A stretch of DNA of 64,000 bases from Polynucleobacter sp. 86C-FISCH (GTDB lineage: Bacteria > Pseudomonadota > Gammaproteobacteria > Burkholderiales > Burkholderiaceae), in the NCBI RefSeq assembly GCF_018882415.1, contig NZ_JACVOL010000001.1, positions 1,837,531 to 1,901,530 of the forward strand, in the 5' to 3' direction. The notes beneath the pieces are model-generated. The model saw only the letters and a program-made list of their open reading frames with translations. It was not told the origin of the DNA and searched no databases. The position numbers and the translations under genes are program-made. Shown here piece by piece: positions 48,673 to 58,580 of this stretch (its first letter is position 1; the number at the start of each line of letters is the position of its first letter).

Positions 48673-50106
48673 TTACTGACTTTTGCTCGCCCCTTTGCTG
48701 CCGTTATTGCTGCTGGTAGAGGCTGAACTACCATTTTTCGCAGATTTTGCAAGCCCTGTCGATGCGGATTTATGCTGAGATGCAGCATTTTTTTCAGAAG
48801 AATTACCCTTAGAGGCTGTTTTTCCTGTTGTTTTGCTTGTTGTAGCTGGGGCGCACTTTGCTGTCTTGCCACCTTTCCCAGTATTTGCTGGTTTTGGGCA
48901 CTTAGGTGCAGGCGGCGCGGGCTTCTCTAAGCTTAAGCTGGCATTTTCTGCCATGGCCGTCGATACATCGCCAGGACGGCGATTAGTTTTAGGAATTAAT
49001 ACCGTAGACCCTGAACGTATTCTCATTCCCCGCGGTATGCCGTTCACTTCTCTTAGGGTGTCTACATCTACGCCCAAGGTTTTCGCTGCTTGATCGACGG
49101 TTTCAGTTCTAGATACTTGAACAGCCGTCCATGAAGAAAGCGGTTTGTCGTATTGCTTCAAGTTAGCCTGAAAGATTTCGGCATGAGCAAATGGCAAGAG
49201 AATTTGCTGATTTGCATTACTCAGAATGACTGGCTTGTTAAATGAGGGGTTAAGACTGTGAAATTCATCCGATGGAATTTCAGCCAATTTAATTACCAGG
49301 GCTACGTCAATATCACTCCCCACATCTACTGCAACAAAGTAAGGGTGGTTCTCAAGTTCAGGCAGCACGATGCCATACGCTTGTGGATCCAAAACAATTT
49401 GACGATACGCCATTAACTTAGGCACATAATTTCGGGTCTCGCGAGGCAAGGTCAGACTCTCATAATTTGTTGGTAATCCAGCTGCAGCATTACGCTTCTG
49501 TGCTTTAGCAATATTCCCGGCACCCCAGTTATATGCAGCCAACGCCAGCTCCCAGCTGCCAAATTGATTATTCAAGCGCTGCAAGTAATCTAATGCTGCA
49601 TCAGTTGATTGAACAACGTCTCGTCGTTCATCCCTAAATACGTTTTGCGTTAAGCGAAAATCTTTACCGGTTGCCGGCATAAATTGCCATAAGCCCACCG
49701 CTTTGGCGCTTGACTTAGCGTGCGTAACAAATGCGCTCTCTACAAATGGGAGCAGCGCAATCTCAGTTGGCATATTTCGTGCATTGACTTCTTGAACAAT
49801 GTAAAACAAATAGCGCGAAGAGCGCGTCATTGAACGATTGACATAATCAGGTCTAGCAGCGAGCCAGCGGACTTGCTCAATTTCTAATGGCGTATTCATG
49901 GGCTCCATTTGGAAGCCATCACGGATGCGTATCCATAAGTTATCCGAAGGCGCGTATACCTTGCTAACCGATTGGTTTTTTAGATTTACGCGTGTAGCTT
50001 TAGATGATTTTGGATTAGCCTTTGTTGGGGTATCAGATGACCAATCACCGGTGCCAGCACAGCCACTTAAGAAAGCAACAATCAATGCTGCATAAAGCAT
50101 GCGCAT
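48673..50106 (-). CDS. mltD: Membrane-bound lytic murein transglycosylase D
   Basis: A 477-residue lipoprotein that cleaves the glycan strand of peptidoglycan. A signal peptide with lipobox LSGC (Cys16) is followed by an N-terminal region, the lysozyme-like SLT domain (ESAFVTHAKSSAKAVGLWQFMPATG with the catalytic Glu, then AYNWGAGNIAKAQ), a LysM-like segment (VQVSRTETVDQAAKTLGVD ... RSGSTVLIPK) and a low-complexity Lys/Ser/Thr/Ala-rich tail of about 90 residues. The ATG shares one base with the stop of gloB upstream (TGATG), a classical arrangement of gloB and mltD. Confidence 0.95.
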   Translation of the reverse strand: MRMLYAALIVAFLSGCAGTGDWSSDTPTKANPKSSKATRVNLKNQSVSKVYAPSDNLWIRIRDGFQMEPMNTPLEIEQVRWLAARPDYVNRSMTRSSRYLFYIVQEVNARNMPTEIALLPFVESAFVTHAKSSAKAVGLWQFMPATGKDFRLTQNVFRDERRDVVQSTDAALDYLQRLNNQFGSWELALAAYNWGAGNIAKAQKRNAAAGLPTNYESLTLPRETRNYVPKLMAYRQIVLDPQAYGIVLPELENHPYFVAVDVGSDIDVALVIKLAEIPSDEFHSLNPSFNKPVILSNANQQILLPFAHAEIFQANLKQYDKPLSSWTAVQVSRTETVDQAAKTLGVDVDTLREVNGIPRGMRIRSGSTVLIPKTNRRPGDVSTAMAENASLSLEKPAPPAPKCPKPANTGKGGKTAKCAPATTSKTTGKTASKGNSSEKNAASQHKSASTGLAKSAKNGSSASTSSNNGSKGASKSQ

Positions 50107-50915
50107 CAGAAGCGATCTTTCCAGGCGCGGATAACTGCTAAAACGTGTGCGGGGCTTGGCAGCTCTGCCTGCCCTGAAACCTCTTTTGCCATTGCAATGA
50201 CTTCAGGCTGATCACAGCGCATAAAAGGGTTAACTTGCAGCTCTTGACCAATCGTAGTGGGAAGCGTTGGCAACCCCTGCTCTCGCAAAGATTTCGCCTG
50301 TTCTGCCCATGCAACTAAATTGTGGTTATTGGGTTCAACAGCCAATGCAAAGCGAATATTAGATAAGGTGTATTCGTGAGTACAGTAAACCAAAGTATTT
50401 TTTGGCAACGCTGCAAACTTACTTAAAGATTCACTCATCTGCGTAGGTGTGCCCTCAAACAATCTTCCACAACCGGAGGCAAATAAAGTATCCCCACAGA
50501 ACAACATAGGCTCTACAACGTTAGCCTGCATGTTGGCAAAATAGGCAATATGGCTGAGGGTGTGGCCAGGAACTTCAAATACTTTCAAGCTAATTCGTGG
50601 AGCGACAATTTCAATTTTGTCGTCTTGCATTGCAACCACTGTTCGACCGGGAATGTTATCTCCCACGGGCCCGTAGACAGGAATATTGGCACCTAACTTT
50701 TCCAATAAGGTCAGAATTCCACCTGTATGGTCTGCATGGTGATGTGTAATTAAGATTCCCTTAAGAGCTAATTTATTAGCTTTTAGATATTCCAAGGTCG
50801 GCTCAGCATCCCCCGGATCTACAACCAATGCATTGCTGCCATCGTGAATGCACCAAATGTAGTTATCATCAAAGGCCGGTATGGGCCAGACCTGCAATAA
50901 AGTATTCTTATCCAT
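50106..50915 (-). CDS. gloB: Hydroxyacylglutathione hydrolase (glyoxalase II)
   Basis: Hydrolyses S-D-lactoylglutathione in methylglyoxal detoxification. The start MDKNTLLQVWPIPAFDDNY at 50915 gives 269 residues, the family length; a longer frame to 51146 runs antisense through the methyltransferase gene and is rejected. The metallo-beta-lactamase motif is ILITHHHADHTGG, with further ligands in VPGHTLSHIAY, FCGDTLFASGCGR and CTHEYT. It is divergent from a methyltransferase across six bases and coupled to mltD. Confidence 0.96.
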   Translation of the reverse strand: MDKNTLLQVWPIPAFDDNYIWCIHDGSNALVVDPGDAEPTLEYLKANKLALKGILITHHHADHTGGILTLLEKLGANIPVYGPVGDNIPGRTVVAMQDDKIEIVAPRISLKVFEVPGHTLSHIAYFANMQANVVEPMLFCGDTLFASGCGRLFEGTPTQMSESLSKFAALPKNTLVYCTHEYTLSNIRFALAVEPNNHNLVAWAEQAKSLREQGLPTLPTTIGQELQVNPFMRCDQPEVIAMAKEVSGQAELPSPAHVLAVIRAWKDRF

Positions 50916-50921
50916 GTACTC

Positions 50922-51740
50922 ATGATACCAACCCCACCCATCCCCTCTCAGATGCCTGCACCCCCTTGGATCTCCTGGGAAAAGTGGCTCCAATCCCCGC
51001 CAGGTCGCTATGTGCTTAATTGGGAGCAGCAATGCTTTGATCAAATCGTTGCCGATGTCTTTGGGTTTCATGCTGTCCAAATTGGCTTGCCACAAATGAA
51101 CACGCTTAGTGAGAATCGGATGCCCATGCAGGCGCTCCTGATTCATTCAAACGATAACCGTACCCTTGCTGGTCGCTTTGACTGGCATTTAATTGAAGCC
51201 AACTCTACTGAACTCCCTTTTGCTAGCGAGAGTCTCGATTTAATTGTTCTGCCTCATGTTTTGGAATTTGCATCAGATCCCCATCAAATACTTCGAGAAG
51301 TAGATCGAGTGCTGCGACCAGAAGGTCGCCTAATCATCTCCGGCTTCAATCCAGCTAGCTTGTGGGGCGCTCGACAATATCTCAGTAGATTGATAGGCAC
51401 ACCTTATCTTCCAAGGGATGGTCAATTCATCAGCCTCATTCGCATTAAAGATTGGCTTGAGCTACTCAATTTCTCTCTCGATCGCGGCCACTTTGGATGC
51501 TACAAATTCCCCTTACAGGGCGAGGCTGTTATGGGTAAGATGAATTTCCTTGAAAAAATGGGGAATCGTTGGTGGCCAATATTTGGGGCAGTTTTCCTGG
51601 TTTCAGCTATCAAGCGCCAGCAAGGAATGCGCCTCATCGGCCCAGCTTCTTTAGTCCGAATTCCGGCAATTAAGCAATTAAGCCCCGCTGCGGAAAGAAG
51701 TAATCTGCAAAAATGTCTCAAGAGCAACAATAACCAGTAA
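50922..51740 (+). CDS. SAM-dependent methyltransferase (Methyltransf_11)
   Basis: A 272-residue protein. A first part resembles PPGRYVLNWEQQCFDQ, followed by a class I SAM-binding fold with LPFASESLDLIVLPHVLEF, DPHQILREVDRVLRPEGRLIISGFNP and LWGARQYLSR. This gloB/rnhA-linked methyltransferase is widespread in betaproteobacteria and its substrate is not established. ATG 50922 or the ATG at 50952 could be the start; neither has a strong ribosome binding site. Confidence 0.88.
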   Translation: MIPTPPIPSQMPAPPWISWEKWLQSPPGRYVLNWEQQCFDQIVADVFGFHAVQIGLPQMNTLSENRMPMQALLIHSNDNRTLAGRFDWHLIEANSTELPFASESLDLIVLPHVLEFASDPHQILREVDRVLRPEGRLIISGFNPASLWGARQYLSRLIGTPYLPRDGQFISLIRIKDWLELLNFSLDRGHFGCYKFPLQGEAVMGKMNFLEKMGNRWWPIFGAVFLVSAIKRQQGMRLIGPASLVRIPAIKQLSPAAERSNLQKCLKSNNNQ

Positions 51741-51749
51741 ATTATTGCT

Positions 51750-52202
51750 ATGCCGCATACCAAACATCCCCATATTGTGATTTATACCGATGGCGCCTGC
51801 AAAGGAAACCCAGGACCCGGCGGTTGGGGAGCAGTTTTGCAATCAGGCGGGCACGAAAAACATATCCATGGTGGTGAAAAACTCACCACCAATAACCGCA
51901 TGGAGATTTGTGCGGTCATTTTTGCCCTAAAGGCCTTAAAACAACGCAGTACGGTCGAGCTTTGGACCGATTCCCAATATGTCCAAAAGGGAGTTACGGA
52001 ATGGCTTGAGGGATGGAAAAGGCGCGGTTGGAAAACAGCCAGCAAGGATCCAGTTAAAAATGCGGATCTTTGGCAGGAGCTAGACTCCCTGCTCCCGAGC
52101 CATGACATCTCCTGGCACTGGGTAAGAGGTCATAACGGCCACCCTGGGAATGAGCTGGCAGACCAATTGGCTAATAAAGGCGTTGAAGAATTTCTACCCT
52201 AG
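51750..52202 (+). CDS. rnhA: Ribonuclease HI
   Basis: Degrades the RNA strand of RNA-DNA hybrids. The 150 residues contain the catalytic D-E-D-D set: [42 protein letters not shown] and [16 protein letters not shown]. Normal length. It follows the methyltransferase by nine bases. In many proteobacteria rnhA lies beside dnaQ; here an RND pair separates them. Confidence 0.97.
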   Translation: MPHTKHPHIVIYTDGACKGNPGPGGWGAVLQSGGHEKHIHGGEKLTTNNRMEICAVIFALKALKQRSTVELWTDSQYVQKGVTEWLEGWKRRGWKTASKDPVKNADLWQELDSLLPSHDISWHWVRGHNGHPGNELADQLANKGVEEFLP

Positions 52203-52312
52203 GCCAACGCCCTTCTGCAACAACCTTTTAAGGCATCTTATGAGAGAATGGTCCTGCTTTAAATACCCCAGAAACAGCATATAAACCCTAGAAAACCAAG
52301 AAAAACGAGTCT

Positions 52313-53626
52313 GTGTCAAAAATCGAATCCTCCCTTGATAAGTTGTTAGGCAAGCTCGTGCAACTGAAGGATGCAGGCAAGTCGCGTTTATGCGCGCTTT
52401 GGAATAAATATTTGCCTCAGGTTGATAGACTTAAAGACATTAATTACGCCTCCATCAAGGCGTTCGTCAAACGCTTTAAGTGGCGCATTTTGATCGTCTT
52501 GATACTTCTGTATGCGGGATCCAAAACATACGATTATTTTTTCCCAGCAGGCAAGAAAGCTGGCGGCCCCCAAACGATTACTAGCATTGTGGTTGAAAAA
52601 AAGGATGTACCACTGATTATTGAGGCGACCGGCACCATTGTCTCAAATAGTATTGTTGATATTCGTCCGATGGTGACCAACACCGTTACCAAAATTCATA
52701 TCAAGGATGGGCAAGAAGTAACAGAGGGTCAACTTCTTTTCAGTCTAGATGACCGCAACGATAAAGCTAATTACGAAAAACAGAAGGCCTTAGCGGATGA
52801 TGCGCAAAAACAATATTTGCGCGCTAAGGAATTGGTTGCCAAAAATTTCATATCAAAAGCAGGTTTAGAAACCTCTCTTGCAAACGCAAAATCAGCACAA
52901 GCGGCTGCTCGCTCAGCCGAGGTGCAGCTCTCTTTTGATTCGATACGCTCCCCTATAAATGGTCGTGCCGGCATTATTAACGTATTCCCAGGCTCCTTTG
53001 TGCAGGCTAGCAATGCGGTAATTAGCTCAACCAACGCTTCTGCTACATCGACCACTGGATCCATGGTCACCATTACGCAATTGAATCCAATTAATGTTCA
53101 ATTTGTTATTCCAGAAAAAGATATTCCAATTATTCTGGAAAACAAAAAGGTCGATGAGCCCTTAAAAGTTAAAGTAACTGTTGGCAATTCTGGTAAGACT
53201 GCTTATGAAGGCCAGGTCTTGGTTATTGACAACCAAGTAGATCCAGCGATTGCCGCAGTGAGAGTCAAGGCACAAATTCCTAATGAAAAAATGGAGCTCC
53301 TGCCCGGTCAATTTGCCCGAGTCTCATTAAATGCCAACACATTAAAAGATGCAATTGCTGTTCCAACACAAGCTATTGTGATTAGCCCAACCGGTCGCCT
53401 TGTATATGTTGTAGATAAGGATGACAAAGTAACCGCGAAGCCGGTAAAGGTTACATACGAATACCAGGGTACCTCAGTAGTTACAGGCATTCAAGCTGGT
53501 GACCGCATTGTTGTGGAAGGCAAGCAGAATCTGCGAACTGGCAGCAAAGTGCGCGAGGCTAAGGCTGGCAAAGGCCCAGCTCCTGATGCTCCTGCAAACA
53601 ATAATTCTGCTACAGAGCAAAAATGA
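52313..53626 (+). CDS. RND efflux periplasmic adaptor (membrane fusion protein)
   Basis: A 437-residue adaptor that links an RND pump to an outer-membrane channel. The start is GTG at 52313 and no ATG is available before the hydrophobic anchor. The N-terminal ~55 residues are Lys-rich and cytoplasmic, then a membrane segment at about 57-75 (WRILIVLILLYAGSKTYDYFF), then biotinyl-lipoyl halves (GTIVSNSIVDIRPMVTN ... FDSIRSPINGRAGI), a coiled-coil hairpin at about 145-200 and a beta-barrel domain. The stop overlaps the pump start (ATGA, 53623-53626). The long N-terminal cytoplasmic stretch is unusual. Confidence 0.92.
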   Translation: MSKIESSLDKLLGKLVQLKDAGKSRLCALWNKYLPQVDRLKDINYASIKAFVKRFKWRILIVLILLYAGSKTYDYFFPAGKKAGGPQTITSIVVEKKDVPLIIEATGTIVSNSIVDIRPMVTNTVTKIHIKDGQEVTEGQLLFSLDDRNDKANYEKQKALADDAQKQYLRAKELVAKNFISKAGLETSLANAKSAQAAARSAEVQLSFDSIRSPINGRAGIINVFPGSFVQASNAVISSTNASATSTTGSMVTITQLNPINVQFVIPEKDIPIILENKKVDEPLKVKVTVGNSGKTAYEGQVLVIDNQVDPAIAAVRVKAQIPNEKMELLPGQFARVSLNANTLKDAIAVPTQAIVISPTGRLVYVVDKDDKVTAKPVKVTYEYQGTSVVTGIQAGDRIVVEGKQNLRTGSKVREAKAGKGPAPDAPANNNSATEQK

Positions 53627-56600
53627 CGCTTTCTGAGTTATGCATTAGACGCCCCGTCATGACGGTGTTGCTATCTATTGCAACCGTCATTGCTGGAAGC
53701 GTGGCGTATTTCAAAATTCCAGTAGCCGCCCTACCGAGCTTCAATACACCCATTATTTCGGTTACTGCAAGTCTGCCAGGAGCAGCGCCAGAAAATATGG
53801 CCTCCGCAGTTGCGTTGCCGCTTGAGAAAGAATTCTCAACAATTGATGGCATCAAGGTCATTAGCTCAACCAATTCCCTTGGCTCTACTAGCATCACCCT
53901 TGAATTCAATAATGATCGCGATATTGATAAGGCAGCGGTAGATGTGCAAGCAGCTCTCTTGCGCGCGCAAAGACGCTTGCCTATTGAAATGACGGTACCG
54001 CCTTCTTATCGAAAAATTAATCCTGCAGACACACCAGTATTAATTGTCCGCATGAGCTCGCCATCTATAAGCCTCTCTGAAATGAATGCGTATGCCGAGA
54101 ATCTAATGGCACCGAATTTATCGACGATATCAGGCGTGTCGCAGGTTTCTGTTTACGGCGCCAAGCGCTATGCAGTTCGTGTCAGCGTAAGACCAGATGC
54201 CTTAGGCAACCGCAACATTACGATGGATGAAGTGGCTGCTGCAATCAATAAAGCCAATACGAATAGTCCTGTTGGTACCCTAGACGGACCACGACAACTC
54301 ATTACCATCTATGCAAATCCTCAATTAGTTAAGGCAGAAGAGTTTGGCAACCTCATCATTGCACAGCGCAGTGGATATCCAATCTATCTTAAGGATGTGG
54401 CAGATGTACAAGAGAGCTACGAAGATGTAAAAACCTTTGCCTCAGCAAAAGGTGAAAGATCGATTGCGATTGGCATTAATAGACAACCAAATGCCAATAC
54501 AGTTGAAGTAGTTGAATCGATTAAACGCTTATTGCCCTCGCTCAAGGCGCAGATGCCGGATTCGATTCAGTTGACACTCATCAACGATCGATCTCTCTCA
54601 ATTATTGAGTCCATCCATGACGTTAATATCACCCTGCTTTTCACTATTGCATTGGTGATTCTGGTGATATTCCTGTTCCTCAAGCATGTATCAGCAACTG
54701 TTATTCCATCAATTAGCCTTCCTATCTCCTTAATAGGCGCCTTTTTTGTTTTCTACTTCTTGGGCTACAGCCTGGATAACATCTCTCTATTGGGTATCAC
54801 GCTAGCTGTTGGCCTGGTTGTTGACGATGCGATTGTTGTCTTAGAGAACATCATGCGTTACGTTGAACAAGGCATGGATCCACTTAAAGCCGCACTTAAG
54901 GGAAGCAAAGAGGTAGGCTTTACTATCGTTTCCATTTCCCTGTCCTTGGTGGCAGTCTTTATTCCGCTCTTCTTTATGGCGGGACCGATTGGTCTCCTGT
55001 TCAGGGAATTTGCGGTTGTCGTTACCCTCTCCATTTTGGTTTCTGCCGTTGTTTCACTGACGGTAGTGCCAATGCTTTGCAGTCGCTATTTACCAAAGCC
55101 TGACCACAAACCAAAAGAATATGAAATTACAAAGAAATTTGATCGCCTCTTCGATTGGACTCTAAAGGGATATGTTCACTTTTTAGATTTAGCCTTAGTC
55201 AATCGCAAAAAGGTATTGTGGGGAGCGATTGCGAGCTGCGTCATTACAGTTGCCCTATTTATCTATAGCCCCAAAGGCTTCTTCCCCGAAGAAGATATTG
55301 GTCAATTGCGAGTGACGGTTGAAGCCTCAGAGGACACTTCGTTTAAAACGATGATTGCCTTGCAAGATCAAGCGGCCAAAATCGTTGATAGCGACCCTAA
55401 CGTTGCAACATCGATTTCTATTTTGGGTGGCGGTCAAAGCTCAGGGCGTAATACCGGTCGGTTCTTCATTATTTTGAAGCCAAAAAGCGAGCGTCAAAAA
55501 ATGAGCAAGGTAATGGAAGGTCTACGAACCAAGTTCAGAGAAATTCCTGGCATTCAGGTTTACATGAGCCCAGTGCAGAATTTACAACTAGGCGGACGAA
55601 GCAGTAAGAGCCGTTATCAGTTCACATTACAAAGCGTTGGCTTTGAGGGTGTAAATGAATGGGCTGACAAGTTATTACAAAAGATGCGCACTGATCCGAT
55701 CTTTAGAGATGTGACCAGCGATTCACAACTCAAGGGCCTTAACGTCAAAATCGATATAGACCGTGAAAAAGCAGCAAGCGCCGGTGTATCCATTGCCGAT
55801 ATACGAACAGCCCTCTACTCTTCATTTGGCGAGCGCCAAGTGTCTACCATTTACACGCCAGTTAATACCTACTATGTCATTCTTGAAACGGCAGAGGATG
55901 ATAGGCAGTTTGAAACAGACCTAAATAAAGTTTATGTACGAGGCAGGGCTACCGACAAACTCATACCGCTATCTAGCTTAGCTAGCTTTGTGAGAACGGT
56001 TGGACCAACTGCTGTAAATCATCAAGGTCAAATTCCTGCTGTAACGATTTCATTTAACTTGGCACCGGATGTCTTTTTGGGTGATGCAACCAAAGCAATT
56101 GACCGATTTGTAAAAGAGGTTGACTTACCACCTTCTATCATTACAAGTTATGGCGGCGATGCCGCAGTCTTTAAAGACAATCAATCGGGCCAAGTAATCT
56201 TGTTGCTGGCAGCGTTAGGTGTAATTTATATTCTGCTTGGCGTTTTATACGAGAGCTACATACATCCACTCACCATTTTGGCTGGACTACCTTCCGCTGC
56301 TATTGGTGCCATCTTGGCCCTGCGTATTTTTGGTTTTGAGCTCACCATTGTTGCTTCTATTGGCATCCTACTTCTGATTGGTATTGTTAAGAAGAATGCG
56401 ATCTTGATGATTGACTTTGCTTTAGATGCGCAGCGTAATCAAGGCATGAGTCCAGAGAAAGCAATCCGAGAGGCTTGTATCTTGCGCTTTAGACCCATCA
56501 TGATGACTACGATTGCCGCTTTGATGGGTGCACTGCCAATTGCACTCGGCCTTGGTGCTGGAGCAGAGTTACGTCAACCCCTAGGTATTAGTGTTGCCGG

Positions 56601-56721
56601 TGGATTGATATTCTCTCAATTTGTAACGCTCATCATTACTCCGGTAATTTATCTTTACCTGGATAAATATGCAGGCAATGGTCCAATGGATATTCCACCT
56701 GCCATTCTGGAGGGAACCTAA
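53623..56721 (+). CDS. RND efflux pump inner-membrane permease (HAE1 family)
   Basis: A 1032-residue proton-driven exporter. It begins MTLSELCIRRPVMTVLLSI, with a first membrane segment at 13-32, large periplasmic loops and twelve membrane segments in two repeats. The proton-relay Asp pair is visible in GLVVDDAIVVLENI in segment 4, and a matching Lys is expected in segment 10 (around GILLLIGIVKKNAI). It resembles the MdtB/MdtC- and AcrB-type group. No TolC-like gene is adjacent. The start overlaps the adaptor stop and the end overlaps the dnaQ start by one base. Confidence 0.94.
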   Translation: MTLSELCIRRPVMTVLLSIATVIAGSVAYFKIPVAALPSFNTPIISVTASLPGAAPENMASAVALPLEKEFSTIDGIKVISSTNSLGSTSITLEFNNDRDIDKAAVDVQAALLRAQRRLPIEMTVPPSYRKINPADTPVLIVRMSSPSISLSEMNAYAENLMAPNLSTISGVSQVSVYGAKRYAVRVSVRPDALGNRNITMDEVAAAINKANTNSPVGTLDGPRQLITIYANPQLVKAEEFGNLIIAQRSGYPIYLKDVADVQESYEDVKTFASAKGERSIAIGINRQPNANTVEVVESIKRLLPSLKAQMPDSIQLTLINDRSLSIIESIHDVNITLLFTIALVILVIFLFLKHVSATVIPSISLPISLIGAFFVFYFLGYSLDNISLLGITLAVGLVVDDAIVVLENIMRYVEQGMDPLKAALKGSKEVGFTIVSISLSLVAVFIPLFFMAGPIGLLFREFAVVVTLSILVSAVVSLTVVPMLCSRYLPKPDHKPKEYEITKKFDRLFDWTLKGYVHFLDLALVNRKKVLWGAIASCVITVALFIYSPKGFFPEEDIGQLRVTVEASEDTSFKTMIALQDQAAKIVDSDPNVATSISILGGGQSSGRNTGRFFIILKPKSERQKMSKVMEGLRTKFREIPGIQVYMSPVQNLQLGGRSSKSRYQFTLQSVGFEGVNEWADKLLQKMRTDPIFRDVTSDSQLKGLNVKIDIDREKAASAGVSIADIRTALYSSFGERQVSTIYTPVNTYYVILETAEDDRQFETDLNKVYVRGRATDKLIPLSSLASFVRTVGPTAVNHQGQIPAVTISFNLAPDVFLGDATKAIDRFVKEVDLPPSIITSYGGDAAVFKDNQSGQVILLLAALGVIYILLGVLYESYIHPLTILAGLPSAAIGAILALRIFGFELTIVASIGILLLIGIVKKNAILMIDFALDAQRNQGMSPEKAIREACILRFRPIMMTTIAALMGALPIALGLGAGAELRQPLGISVAGGLIFSQFVTLIITPVIYLYLDKYAGNGPMDIPPAILEGT

Positions 56722-57431
56722 TGCGTCAAGTTATTCTCGATACCGAAACCACAGGCTTAAATCCTGCTACGGGTGACCGTATTATTGAAATCGGTTGCGT
56801 TGAAATGGTTGGTCGTCGCCTAACGGATAGAACCTTTCATTACTACATCAATCCAGAGCGCGATATTGATGCAGGAGCCTTTGCGGTACACGGACTCTCA
56901 AGAGAGTTTTTGTCTGACAAGCCAATTTTTGCAAATATTGTTGAGCAGCTTATTGAGTTTGTAGATGGCGCTGAAATCGTGATTCATAACGCAGCCTTTG
57001 ACTTGGGATTTTTAGATAATGAATTCGCCCTCTTAAAACGTCCACCGTTCCGTAACCTAGCCTCTAAAGTTACTGATACCTTGCTCGATGCTCGTCAAAT
57101 GTTTCCGGGCAAAAGAAATTCCTTGGATGCATTATGTGAACGTTTTTCGATCAGCAATAAACACCGTACGTTGCACGGGGCTTTACTTGATGCCCAGCTT
57201 TTGGCCGAAGTCTATGTAGCGATGACTAGAGGTCAAGAGGATTTGTCCATTGATCTCATTGATTACACTGTAGGCGCAGACTCCTCCGGCCACACCAAAG
57301 CCTTGCCGACCAATTTAAAAGTTCTTTCTGCATCAGAGGAAGATCTACTCAGCCATGAAAAGATCCTTGCTGAAATTGCCAAGGCAAGTAAAAAGGACTC
57401 CGTTTGGAGCCCTTTAAGTACAGCAAGTTGA
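56721..57431 (+). CDS. dnaQ: DNA polymerase III epsilon (proofreading exonuclease)
   Basis: The 3'-5' proofreading exonuclease of the replicase. The 236 residues carry the DEDDh set: Exo I in ILDTETTGLNPATGDRIIEIG, Exo II in VIHNAAFDLGFLDNEF, and Exo III in HGALLDAQLLAEVY. The C-terminal part that contacts the alpha subunit is present. Its ATG shares one base with the RND pump stop (TAATG), suggesting read-through coupling. A hairpin at 57392-57415 lies in its last codons, without a T run. Confidence 0.95.
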   Translation: MRQVILDTETTGLNPATGDRIIEIGCVEMVGRRLTDRTFHYYINPERDIDAGAFAVHGLSREFLSDKPIFANIVEQLIEFVDGAEIVIHNAAFDLGFLDNEFALLKRPPFRNLASKVTDTLLDARQMFPGKRNSLDALCERFSISNKHRTLHGALLDAQLLAEVYVAMTRGQEDLSIDLIDYTVGADSSGHTKALPTNLKVLSASEEDLLSHEKILAEIAKASKKDSVWSPLSTAS

Positions 57432-57439
57432 GTATCTAA

Positions 57440-58531
57440 TTAGATTGCTGCGGCAATAGCCTTGCCTAAATCATCAGTCTTAGCTGTTCCGCCTAGATCA
57501 GGCGTCAATGGTGCATTTCTAGGGCCAGAAGCCAATACCTTTTCAATCGCCGTAAATATAGCTTTGCCAGCCTCTGGATAGCCAAGGTGATCGAGCATCA
57601 TCGCCCCGCTCCAAATTTGACCAATCGGATTGGCAATCATCTTGCCAAAGATATCAGGTGCAGATCCATGCACAGGTTCAAACAATGATGGAAACTTGCC
57701 TTCTGGATTAATACTTCCCGATGGTGCTACAGCAATCGTACCGGTACAAGCAGGACCTAAGTCAGAAAGGATGTCGCCAAATAAATTGCTTGCGACAACT
57801 ACATCGAAACGATCTGGATTCATAACAAAGTGTGCCGCCAGAATATCAATGTGATACTTGTCTGCTCTAACATCAGCAAACTTCTTCGACATTGCCTCTA
57901 CGCGCTCATCCCAATATGGCATCGTAATAGCAATACCGTTTGATTTCGTAGCTGAAGTGAGGTGCTTCTTAGGGCGACTTTGTGCAAGATCAAATGCGTA
58001 TTGCAAAATACGATCTACGCCTTGTCTTGTGAAAACGGATTCCTGAATAACAATTTCACGATCCGTATCAGGGAACATTTTTCCACCAACACTAGAGTAT
58101 TCGCCTTCAGTATTCTCACGCACAACAAAGAAATCAATATCACCAGGCTTGCGATTAGCTAATGGACAAGGAACACCCGGCAGCAAGCGCACTGGACGTA
58201 AATTGACATATTGATCAAAGCCGCGGCGGAACTGAATTAAGCTGCCCCACAAAGAAACGTGGTCAGGAAGAATGTCCGGCATTCCAACTGCGCCAAAGAA
58301 GATTGCGTCGTACTTCATTAAAGTATCAAACCAATCATCTGGCATCATTTTGCCGTGCTTGAGGTAGTAATCACAGCTTGCAAAGTCAAAATGATCAAAC
58401 TGCATTCCGAGATTAAATTTACGATTGGCAGCCTCAAGTGCGCGAACACCCTCAGGCATAACTTCTTTACCAATACCATCGCCAGGAATAACGGCAATCT
58501 TTGGATTTTTAAAAATTTTCTTTGCGTTCAT
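57440..58531 (-). CDS. D-malate/tartrate dehydrogenase (isocitrate/isopropylmalate DH family)
   Basis: A 363-residue NAD-dependent decarboxylating dehydrogenase. It has KIAVIPGDGIGKEVMPEG, the substrate-binding Arg region VNLRPVRLLPG, VVRENTEGEYSSVGGK, the Asp/Lys site SNLFGDILSDLG and the NAD loop EPVHGSAPDIFGK. The AVGMPD and FDHFDFASCDYYLKHGKMMP patterns point to D-malate (DmlA) or tartrate (TtuC) dehydrogenases rather than LeuB. The precise substrate is open. Convergent with dnaQ across eight bases. Confidence 0.9.
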   Translation of the reverse strand: MNAKKIFKNPKIAVIPGDGIGKEVMPEGVRALEAANRKFNLGMQFDHFDFASCDYYLKHGKMMPDDWFDTLMKYDAIFFGAVGMPDILPDHVSLWGSLIQFRRGFDQYVNLRPVRLLPGVPCPLANRKPGDIDFFVVRENTEGEYSSVGGKMFPDTDREIVIQESVFTRQGVDRILQYAFDLAQSRPKKHLTSATKSNGIAITMPYWDERVEAMSKKFADVRADKYHIDILAAHFVMNPDRFDVVVASNLFGDILSDLGPACTGTIAVAPSGSINPEGKFPSLFEPVHGSAPDIFGKMIANPIGQIWSGAMMLDHLGYPEAGKAIFTAIEKVLASGPRNAPLTPDLGGTAKTDDLGKAIAAAI

Positions 58532-58580
58532 GGGTGGCTTGTCTCTTTTTATTTTTGGTGAATATGAATTTTACAAATTT

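Noticed and set aside
50916..51146. N-terminal extension of gloB
   Set aside because: It lies antisense in the methyltransferase gene; family length and the MDKNTLLQ start support 50915.
57392..57415. Hairpin in the end of dnaQ as a terminator
   Set aside because: The stem has a mismatch and only three T follow it; it lies within coding sequence and is not convincing.
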